The notes under the pieces were generated by a model. It was not told where the DNA came from and did no database searches. It saw nothing but the letters and a program-made list of their open reading frames with translations. This document shows positions 16,210-23,143 of a stretch of DNA of 43,602 nt, piece by piece. The position numbers and the translations under genes are program-made. Each line of letters starts with the position of its first letter. Position 1 is the stretch's first letter. The stretch is from Muribaculaceae bacterium (GTDB taxonomy: Bacteria > Bacteroidota > Bacteroidia > Bacteroidales > Muribaculaceae), in the NCBI GenBank assembly GCA_003979155.1, contig RYWL01000007.1, forward strand, positions 1-43,602. Reading direction: 5' to 3'.

Positions 16210-17430
16210 ATGAAAAAAGCTACTTTTATTGCTGCTGCCTGCGCACTTGTATTAGGCGCACAGTCTCTTGCTGCTCAAGAGGTTGCCCAGGAGGTTACTT
16301 ACACAACAGACCCCTCGCAAGGCATTCTCATGAACCGCATGCAGGACAATTGGTTCATCACCGCTGAAGGTGGTGCCAGCTTCTACATCGCATCAAAGTC
16401 GATACACTATAGCATCGGCAAACGCTTCATGCCCGCCGGTTCTATCTACGTCGGCAAATGGTTCACTCCCGTTTTCGGTGCTCGTGCCGGTGTAAACGTT
16501 CTCGGCCTTAAAGGTCTTGCTACCGGTCCCAATTATTACGGTGTTCTTCCCGGTGCAACCAAAGTAGACGGCTACTACCCCACAAAATACCTTGAAGTCG
16601 GCCCCGTATTCGACCTCATGGTTAACCTCACCAACTGGTGGTGCGGCTACAAGCCCAACCGCGTTTACAACGCTACTGCTTACGTAGGTGCAGGTGCTTA
16701 CTTCACTTTCACAAAGAAATACAAAGACAACAGCAACGAGGCCAAAATCAGCGGTGCTCACAACGACATCATGACTCTCCGCGCCGGTATCATCAACTCA
16801 TTCCGCGTAAGCCAGCAGGTTGCTCTCTCGCTCGACGTTCGTTTCTCGGGTCTTGACGGCCTCCAGAACTACGGCGGCGAAGGCTGGAACCGCAAATACG
16901 GCTCGCTCCAGGCTTACCTCGGCATTACTTACAACTTCAAAAACCGCGAATGGGCTGCTCCCGTTGTTCCCGTTTATCCCGAACCCGAAAACTGCGACGC
17001 TCTCCGTGCTCGCATCGCTGCTGCCGATGCTCGCATCGCCGACCTCGAAGCTCAGCTCAAAGACTGCCTCAACCGTCCTGTTGAGAAAGTTGAGACCGTT
17101 CAGGGCCCCCTCGCTACTATCTACTACCCCATTGGCGTTTCTCGCCTCAACGCTGCAAACCAGCGCGTGGTTAAAGCCATCGCTCACGTGATGACTCAGA
17201 ACCCCGACAAGACCTACACCCTCACAGGTTGGGCCGACAACTACACCGGCACCGACAACATCAACATCCGTCTCCGCAAGGCTCGTGCTGAAGGTGTTGC
17301 CAAACTCCTCAAGAAAACCGGTGTTCCCGAAAGCCAGATTACCGTTACTACAAACAACGGCAACCTCAGCGACCTCGGCGAAAAGTGCGTAGCTCTCGAC
17401 CGCGCCGTTACTATCGACGAAAATAAATAA
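16210..17430 (+). CDS. Major OmpA-family outer-membrane protein
   Basis: The 406-aa product has a signal peptide (MKKATFIAAACALVLGAQS, cut at LAAQE). An N-terminal beta-barrel of about 230 residues has alternating aromatic strands. A linker with a coiled-coil-like stretch (ARIAAADARIADLEAQLK) joins it to a C-terminal OmpA domain (about 300-406) that binds peptidoglycan (LTGWADNYTGTDNINIRLRKARA). Codon choice is strongly biased (ctc, aac, cgc, gct), unlike neighbours, which suggests very high expression. ATG 16210 starts the signal peptide; an in-frame start at 16165 would add 15 polar residues. Only a near-match -7 box (TAACTTAG, 16149-16156) is seen upstream. It resembles the abundant OmpA-type porins of Bacteroidales. 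Confidence 0.9.
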   Translation: MKKATFIAAACALVLGAQSLAAQEVAQEVTYTTDPSQGILMNRMQDNWFITAEGGASFYIASKSIHYSIGKRFMPAGSIYVGKWFTPVFGARAGVNVLGLKGLATGPNYYGVLPGATKVDGYYPTKYLEVGPVFDLMVNLTNWWCGYKPNRVYNATAYVGAGAYFTFTKKYKDNSNEAKISGAHNDIMTLRAGIINSFRVSQQVALSLDVRFSGLDGLQNYGGEGWNRKYGSLQAYLGITYNFKNREWAAPVVPVYPEPENCDALRARIAAADARIADLEAQLKDCLNRPVEKVETVQGPLATIYYPIGVSRLNAANQRVVKAIAHVMTQNPDKTYTLTGWADNYTGTDNINIRLRKARAEGVAKLLKKTGVPESQITVTTNNGNLSDLGEKCVALDRAVTIDENK

Positions 17431-17440
17431 TCTGTACACA

Positions 17441-17490
17441 GATACAAAAAAAAAGCGCTTCGGCTCGGCCGAGGCGCTTTTTCTTGTATC
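17441..17490 (+). terminator. Terminator after the OmpA-family gene
   Basis: A long stem pairs aaaaagcgc (17450-17458) with gcgcttttt (17474-17482). It is extended inward by cggc/gccg and outward by gataca/tgtatc. It lies 10 bases after the stop codon. Confidence 0.9.
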
Positions 17491-17686
17491 TATCCGGAAA
17501 AAGACGGCTTAGTTCAGATAGATACCTTTTATTCGCACCTCGAAGAACCGTTGGACAGAAACATTCCTCTGCAAGAACAGATATATAGCCACTCTGAGAC
17601 ACTCACTATCACCTTGTAATTATTAAAGTTTTTGAAATTATCTCAAAAAGACTTCTGCATGCATAGACAGAGGGCAGAAAATTTGT
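17491..17686. other. Intergenic region between OmpA-family and DUF456-like genes
   Basis: A plus-strand frame is open for about 45 codons (17480-17620, ending at TAA) but has no start codon and no recognised family. It may be a relic or chance. The final 60 bases are AT-rich and lead to the next promoter. Confidence 0.3.
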
Positions 17687-17694
17687 TAACTTTG
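17687..17694 (+). promoter_or_regulatory. -7 box immediately before the DUF456-like gene
   Basis: TAACTTTG matches TAnnTTTG exactly but ends only five bases before ATG 17700. No clear -33 element is seen. If used, transcription would start at or next to the ATG. Confidence 0.45.
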
Positions 17695-17699
17695 CACAT

Positions 17700-18182
17700 A
17701 TGACAACACCTGCCCTCATCACGCTTACATATATACTCGCTATAGCCGGCATCGGAGCCATGTTTGTGCCCCGCCTGCCATCGGCCATAGCATCGTGCGC
17801 AGCGCTCGTGTGCGCCCACATTGCAGGAGCCGCCTATGTCGATGCAAAAATTATCATATACTGGTCTATAGCCACTGTCATCGTACTTGCACTGCGCATA
17901 CTGCAGCCCGCACCCAAGGGCTCGGCCACCGCACAGTGGTATATTGCCCTCGGAGCAACAGCCGGAGCATTTGTCGGATATGCGATAGCTCCTACGGCAG
18001 CGGCCATAATCATATCGTCGGCAATAGCGACTTTTCTTGGCTCTGTCATATACATCCGCACCCCTAAAGCAAGGGCATATCACGTCGCTCCGGGGAATTT
18101 CGTCCAATTTATCTGCGCCACAGGGCTCCCGGCCATAGTCACCGCCTCGATGAGCGCAATAGCTATTGCAACAGTAATATGA
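17700..18182 (+). CDS. Small polytopic membrane protein, DUF456-like
   Basis: The 160-aa product is almost entirely hydrophobic, with about five membrane segments and many small residues. The N-terminus (YILAIAGIGAMFVPRLPSAI) matches the DUF456 pattern of a helix, Gly-x-x-G, then V-x-P-x-L-P. A later Gly/Ala-rich region (ALGATAGAFVGYAIAPTAAA) fits the family's glycine-zipper segment. Family function is unknown. ATG 17700 keeps the first helix; Met21 is a possible alternative given the promoter position. It overlaps the next gene by four bases (ATGA), so the two are translationally coupled. Confidence 0.6.
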   Translation: MTTPALITLTYILAIAGIGAMFVPRLPSAIASCAALVCAHIAGAAYVDAKIIIYWSIATVIVLALRILQPAPKGSATAQWYIALGATAGAFVGYAIAPTAAAIIISSAIATFLGSVIYIRTPKARAYHVAPGNFVQFICATGLPAIVTASMSAIAIATVI

Positions 18183-18928
18183 AAAAGTTAATTATCACGC
18201 TTATATCCGCCCTTATTGCCTGCTGCATACCGGCAGCGGCAAAGACTACCGCCCGCACCGCACTCGGAAAACCCGACCTCGACTCAATTGCAATAGCTTC
18301 AATCGATGAAAACTCGCAATTCTATTATCCCCGCCTGCTCAAATCGTTTCTCTCAAACGACACAACGATGACCGACGAGGAATTTCAATACTTCTACTAC
18401 GGAACTCTCTTTCAGGAAGATTACGACCCATATCGCGAAGCACCTAACCAGACTTTATTTCAGGAGCTGCTTCCCGTATACGCAAAAGAAAACCGCACAC
18501 GCGCCGACCGCGAGAAAATGCTTGACTATGCACTGCAGGTAATCGACGACAACCCTGTAGACCTGCGACAACTCACCAACCGCATTTATGTATATGAGCA
18601 AAACCGCAAATACGACCTCGCCAAAATCTGGCAGTTCAAACTCAACCACCTCCTGCTCGTCATAGCGTCTTCGGGCTCGGGAACGACACCCGAAGACGCG
18701 TTCATCATCGTATATCCACAGCATGAATACGACTTTCTCAACCTTTCGGGCATGACTGCAAACAGCCAGCGTTTCGAGCCGCCTTACTTCGATTTCATTA
18801 CCGTTAACCGCACAGACACGAAGAAACCCGAAGGATACTATTTCAATATCAGCGAGCTTCTAAACCAGTATTTTCTGAAGCATCCGTCTGAAATGACCAC
18901 CACAATCAACTCCGGAGCCGACAAGTAA
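18179..18928 (+). CDS. Secreted DUF4919-family protein
   Basis: The 249-aa product has a signal peptide (MKKLIITLISALIACCIPAAA). The mature part contains FYYPRLLKSFLSNDTTMTDE and YFYYGTLFQEDYDPY, which is the DUF4919 pattern of Bacteroidetes. Helical repeats resembling TPR (ADREKMLDYALQVIDDNP) follow, then a beta-rich C-terminal half. Function is unknown. It is coupled to the DUF456-like membrane gene upstream. The M6 protease gene begins 65 bases downstream without a strong terminator between, so read-through is possible. Confidence 0.7.
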   Translation: MKKLIITLISALIACCIPAAAKTTARTALGKPDLDSIAIASIDENSQFYYPRLLKSFLSNDTTMTDEEFQYFYYGTLFQEDYDPYREAPNQTLFQELLPVYAKENRTRADREKMLDYALQVIDDNPVDLRQLTNRIYVYEQNRKYDLAKIWQFKLNHLLLVIASSGSGTTPEDAFIIVYPQHEYDFLNLSGMTANSQRFEPPYFDFITVNRTDTKKPEGYYFNISELLNQYFLKHPSEMTTTINSGADK

Positions 18929-18993
18929 CGCACCGTGTCGCACACGGTTTCATCATACCGCTCCACAGTTCTGTTCTCTTTCAAGAAACGAAC

Positions 18994-21729
18994 ATGAAAA
19001 CATTCAAACTGCTGTTGCTCGGACTCCTTGCCACAGCCTTGAGCGCCGGCGCTGTTCCGGCTCGCCGTGGTTTATTCACCTACACACAGCCCGACGGAAC
19101 AACAATTAAAGCATCTATTGTAGGCGATGAAAATGCACACTACTATCTATCCGACGACAAACTCCCCATGCTGCGCGACGCCGACGGTTTCTTCAGATAT
19201 GCCGTCACAGCAGCCGACGGTCAAATCACACTATCGGAAATAAAAGCATGCAATTCCGCCGAGCGAAGCGAACAGGCTCGTGAACTTACTGCGAAAATCG
19301 ACACCGAAACTTTCAGCAAAGCTTTTGCGGCAAAAGCCAGAGCTTCGAAAATACGACGCTCGAGAGCCCAAGCCATATCACAACAAGGCTTAGGTCTTTT
19401 CACGGGCAACTATCCGCGTACCGGCACCATCCGTGCGCTGGTCATGCTCGTCGAATACTCCGACGTAAAATTTACCCTCGAAGACCCAGTCGATTACTTC
19501 TCACGACTTTTCAACGAAGAGGGCTTCTGCGACTACAACGGCACCGGCTCTGTAAGAGATTATTTTATGGAGCAGTCGTCCGGAAAATTCGACATACACT
19601 ACGATGTCTTAGGCCCGGTGCCCCTTTCGGGCAAACGCAGCTACTATGGCACCAATAATTCGTATGGCGACGACATCTACCCCGAACAGATGGCAATCGA
19701 GGCTGTCGAATATCTGAAAGACAACATAGATTACAGCCGCTACGACTACGACAATGACGGAAATATCGACAATATTTTTATAGTTTATGCCGGTGAGGGC
19801 GAAGCCGACGGAGGCCCCGACGAGACTGTGTGGCCTCATGCATCCGAAATTATCAACGGAAAAACATATAACGGCAAAACACTCTTCGGATACTGCTGCG
19901 TGAACGAGTGGCAGCATTACTCCGACCGTCCGGCACCGATAGGCACATTCGTTCACGAATTTTCGCATGTAATGGGTCTGCCAGACCTGTACAACACTTA
20001 TAATTCGAACGCAACTTACACTCCCGGGACATGGACAGTTCTCGACTACGGCACGTACAACAACGACGGATGCACTCCGCCTTCGTACGGCGCTTTCGAA
20101 CGCAACGCCATGGGCTGGCTCTCACCACGCGTACTCACGAGACCCGACCACATTGTGCTCGAAGATATACAGAAAAGCAACGACTGCTGCCTTATTGAAA
20201 CAGAAAAAACAAATGAATTCTTTCTGCTCGAAAACCGCCAGCAGACCGGATGGGACAAATACTTGCCCGGACACGGCATGCTTATCTGGCATATTGATTT
20301 CGTGCAGAGAATATGGGACAGCAATTCTGTAAACAATACACAGAGCCATCAGTACGTCGACATTGAGGAAGCAAGCGGCTTGGCGAACAATTTCTCCGAC
20401 GCATCGATGTCGCGCTATACCTTCCCCGGACCTACAGACAATACTTCGTTCACTGCCGAGACATCGCCGGCACTCGTATCATGGTCGGGCAAGAGCATCG
20501 ATTTGCCAATTACCGGCATTGACGAAGTCAACTCAACAATCACTTTTGACGTAGCCGGCGGCATTGCACCCGACGCACCGGAGCTCAGCGCCGGAACCGA
20601 CGGTTCGATTCTTATAAAATGGAACAAGATAGAGTACGCCGACGGATATCTGCTCAACATTTTCACACGCGTAAACGGCACAATCAAACCTCACCGCATT
20701 TATACCGATTACAAGACAGGAAACACCGACTCTTTCACCGCTACCGGAATGGATAGTGAGACTGAATACTTTGTCACCATACGTGCGACGATGGGTCGCA
20801 ATACAAGCGCAATGTCGCCCGAGAGCAGCATTATCACTCCCGAACTGGACTTCATATATTGCCGGCCTTTAGCCAACAGCGGCACCGCAGACAACTGCAA
20901 TAACATATTGTTGTCGTGGAATCACCTCAAAGGTGCCATAAACTACATTCTGTCGGTCGAAAAGGCTACATTCGAAGGAACTACGACCCATACTGTCGAT
21001 TTCGGCACCGAACAATCTACTATCACACTTCCCGAAGGCTGGTCATGGTCAGGATCACTTTCCAACTGCTACGACAACTCGTCGACACGCTTCTATGGCA
21101 ATGCTGCGCCGGCCCTCAAACTAAACGCCGACGATGCCACACTCACCTCTCCGCTCTTCAACAGCCATATAAAAAATATTGCATTATGGACACGTGGAGC
21201 AAGCAATAAAACAGGAAACACCGTTTATATCGAAGGCCACAACGGCGATGTCTGGCAGATTATAGACTCATACGCCCCGGTCGACTACTACGGCTACGGC
21301 TCCACGCTCTCCTTCTCGCCCGAAGCCCGTCACCGTCAATTCCGCATCAGATATTCACGTCCCTATGCAGGAAATGTCGCCCTCGACGACATAGAAGTCA
21401 CTATTGCCAACACCTCATACACAACCATTGCCGACCTCCAAAACATAATCACGGGCAACATAAACTCATATACGATAAGCCTACCGGCCGAAACCGAAAG
21501 CATCCGCTTCTCTGTAATTGCAGTGGATGCCAACGGTCGCCATTCACTCGCCTCTGAGCCTGCCACTATCATTATAAACGATAACACGGGAATAAGCGAC
21601 ATGATAGCACCAGACAGCGGAACAACTGCAGAGTATTACAACCTTCAGGGCATACGCATCACCAACCCAGGCAACGGCATTTACATACGCCGCACCGGCT
21701 CTCGCATCGAAAAAGTGCTCGTACCATAA
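18994..21729 (+). CDS. Secreted M6-family (immune inhibitor A-like) metalloprotease
   Basis: This 911-aa exported zinc protease starts with a signal peptide (MKTFKLLLLGLLATALSAGA). A propeptide-like region runs to about residue 130. The M6 catalytic domain contains HEFSHVMGLPD at residues 321-331, the extended HExxHxxGxxD zinc motif. YDNDGNIDNIFIVYAGEGEA, a calcium-like Asp loop, precedes it. After about residue 530 come a fibronectin-III-like domain and a domain resembling choice-of-anchor J (concanavalin-like). The last 30 residues (YYNLQGIRITNPGNGIYI, then basic) resemble T9SS-type C-terminal signals common in Bacteroidales. The substrate is unknown; host or dietary protein is plausible. 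Confidence 0.85.
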   Translation: MKTFKLLLLGLLATALSAGAVPARRGLFTYTQPDGTTIKASIVGDENAHYYLSDDKLPMLRDADGFFRYAVTAADGQITLSEIKACNSAERSEQARELTAKIDTETFSKAFAAKARASKIRRSRAQAISQQGLGLFTGNYPRTGTIRALVMLVEYSDVKFTLEDPVDYFSRLFNEEGFCDYNGTGSVRDYFMEQSSGKFDIHYDVLGPVPLSGKRSYYGTNNSYGDDIYPEQMAIEAVEYLKDNIDYSRYDYDNDGNIDNIFIVYAGEGEADGGPDETVWPHASEIINGKTYNGKTLFGYCCVNEWQHYSDRPAPIGTFVHEFSHVMGLPDLYNTYNSNATYTPGTWTVLDYGTYNNDGCTPPSYGAFERNAMGWLSPRVLTRPDHIVLEDIQKSNDCCLIETEKTNEFFLLENRQQTGWDKYLPGHGMLIWHIDFVQRIWDSNSVNNTQSHQYVDIEEASGLANNFSDASMSRYTFPGPTDNTSFTAETSPALVSWSGKSIDLPITGIDEVNSTITFDVAGGIAPDAPELSAGTDGSILIKWNKIEYADGYLLNIFTRVNGTIKPHRIYTDYKTGNTDSFTATGMDSETEYFVTIRATMGRNTSAMSPESSIITPELDFIYCRPLANSGTADNCNNILLSWNHLKGAINYILSVEKATFEGTTTHTVDFGTEQSTITLPEGWSWSGSLSNCYDNSSTRFYGNAAPALKLNADDATLTSPLFNSHIKNIALWTRGASNKTGNTVYIEGHNGDVWQIIDSYAPVDYYGYGSTLSFSPEARHRQFRIRYSRPYAGNVALDDIEVTIANTSYTTIADLQNIITGNINSYTISLPAETESIRFSVIAVDANGRHSLASEPATIIINDNTGISDMIAPDSGTTAEYYNLQGIRITNPGNGIYIRRTGSRIEKVLVP

Positions 21730-21752
21730 GCCTACGGCAAGCCAATAAAATC

Positions 21753-21790
21753 CGACCGGCCCAACCATGCCACATGCATCGGGCCGGTCG
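21753..21790 (+). terminator. Hairpin after the M6 protease
   Basis: A perfect 10-bp GC-rich stem pairs cgaccggccc (21753-21762) with gggccggtcg (21781-21790), followed by ttatata. The T-run is short. Confidence 0.65.
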
Positions 21791-21962
21791 TTATATAGTA
21801 CCGCGTAGCCGGGATAAGGGCGTTATGGAACATCCTCATCCCGGCTCTCGGATATGGCACACGAAAAATGAGTTGCAGGAAGACGGCAGGGACACACCAA
21901 ACAGGGGGAGACAGTTATACGCGGAGCAGCACCCCTGTCTATGCTCTCATGCCCCAATATCG
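21791..21962. other. Intergenic region between convergent genes
   Basis: No gene is recognised. A 9-bp inverted repeat (agccgggat near 21805 with atcccggct near 21838) could form a hairpin without a T-run. Confidence 0.35.
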
Positions 21963-21993
21963 AAAAAGAGGATGCTCCTTGCGGTGCATCCTC
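21963..21993 (-). terminator. Terminator of the bamA-skp operon
   Basis: On the minus strand gaggatgc pairs with gcatcctc (arms 21986-21993 and 21968-21975), followed by five T residues. It lies about 30 bases past the last skp gene. Confidence 0.85.
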
Positions 21994-22021
21994 CATATTT
22001 TTATTGAGTCTTATCGGTTAA

Positions 22022-22525
22022 TTAGAGACCGAGCTTGCTCTTTATCTGGTCGGTGACATCTACAACATCTGTGCCGGTATAGAGAAGCAGACCGGGGTCT
22101 TTGGGAAGGATGAAGGTGAACGAGCCTTCGGTGCCTACGGTCTTGATAGCGTCTGTCATCTTGTTCTGGATAGGAGTCATAAGAGTTTCCTGAAGACGTT
22201 GGAGATCCTGCGAAGCGGTGTTACGGAACTGGTCTACTTTAGCGGCTTTGTCCTGAATTTCCTGCATGCGACGCTCCTTGATAGACTGGGGAGTCTCGGT
22301 GTCGTTCTGAATATTCTGGAAGTCGGCATAGAGCTTGTTGACTTCTTCCTGGAGCTTCTGGAATTCGTCTTCGTATTTCTTTGAAGTGTCGGTGAGCTGT
22401 GTCTGCATAGCCTTTGTCTCGGGCATTGCCGAGAGAACAGCTTCGATGTCGACTACGCCGAATTTCTGAGCGAAAAGGCTCATGGGAAGCGCGAGGAGGA
22501 GTGCGATTACGATTTTTTTGAACAT
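22022..22525 (-). CDS. OmpH/Skp-family periplasmic chaperone (second copy)
   Basis: The 167-aa product has a signal peptide (MFKKIVIALLLALPMSLFAQ) followed by KFGVVDIEAVLSAMPE, the usual Skp opening. A long charged coiled-coil runs over about residues 40-110 (KKYEDEFQKLQEEVNKLYAD), then a beta return (FTFILPKDPGLLLYTG). Skp trimers hold unfolded outer-membrane proteins on the way to BamA, encoded upstream. It is the last gene of the operon, 51 bases after its paralogue. The two copies differ widely in sequence and may have different clients. Confidence 0.9.
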   Translation of the reverse strand: MFKKIVIALLLALPMSLFAQKFGVVDIEAVLSAMPETKAMQTQLTDTSKKYEDEFQKLQEEVNKLYADFQNIQNDTETPQSIKERRMQEIQDKAAKVDQFRNTASQDLQRLQETLMTPIQNKMTDAIKTVGTEGSFTFILPKDPGLLLYTGTDVVDVTDQIKSKLGL

Positions 22526-22576
22526 AATTGTATGACGATTTTATATTATTCTAAACGTTCTGCAAATTTAACTAAA

Positions 22577-23092
22577 TTAATTGGAATATCCCAATTTTGC
22601 GAGTACTTCATTACTTATATCAATACGCGGCGATGCATATACAATATCGCTCGATGAGGCACGGTCGAAAATAGCCTGATATCCACGTTCTTCGGCCACT
22701 TTCTTGACGGCGTTGTATACTTCGTCCTGAATTGGTTTGAGCAAAGTCTGACGCTTCTGATAAAGCTCACCTTCCGGGCCGAAGTAGCGATAGCGGAGCT
22801 CTGTGGCCGATTTTTCCTTTGCCACGATGTCGGCCTCGCGTTTTTTTACCTGTTCGTCGGTAAGGAATACCTTGTCGGCGAGGTAGCTGTTATACATGGT
22901 TTCAGCCTCTTTGCTGAGGGCCTCCACTTCTTTTTGCCAGCGCTGCGAGAGCTGGTTGAGCTGCTCGTTGGCCATTTCGTAGGCCGGAACATTGCCGAAT
23001 ATATATTCCATGTCGACAAGGGCAAACTTCTGAGCCGATGCGGCCACGCTTACGACAACCGCGAGCATGAGAGTAATTAATATCTTTCTCAT
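22577..23092 (-). CDS. OmpH/Skp-family periplasmic chaperone (first copy)
   Basis: The 171-aa product has a signal peptide (MRKILITLMLAVVVSVAASAQ) and starts the mature part with KFALVDMEYIFGNVPAYE. The coiled-coil arm (LNQLSQRWQKEVEALSKEAE) is followed by conserved LLKPIQDEVYNAVKKVAEE and IFDRASSSDIVYA, matching Bacteroidetes OmpH proteins. ATG 23092 is chosen over the in-frame ATG at 23137 because it begins the signal peptide and the extension would run into the gap after bamA. It acts as a holdase for outer-membrane proteins and lies 51 bases after bamA. Confidence 0.92.
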   Translation of the reverse strand: MRKILITLMLAVVVSVAASAQKFALVDMEYIFGNVPAYEMANEQLNQLSQRWQKEVEALSKEAETMYNSYLADKVFLTDEQVKKREADIVAKEKSATELRYRYFGPEGELYQKRQTLLKPIQDEVYNAVKKVAEERGYQAIFDRASSSDIVYASPRIDISNEVLAKLGYSN

Positions 23093-23143
23093 AATTCTTT
23101 TCTTAACTGTTATACTTATAAGACAACGTAAGCGCAAAAAGGT

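Noticed and set aside
17480..17620. Open frame of about 45 codons after the OmpA terminator
   Set aside because: No start codon and no recognised family; kept only as a note on the intergenic region.
21774..22007. Open frame of 77 codons between convergent genes
   Set aside because: Residue composition is not protein-like and it runs through the skp terminator.
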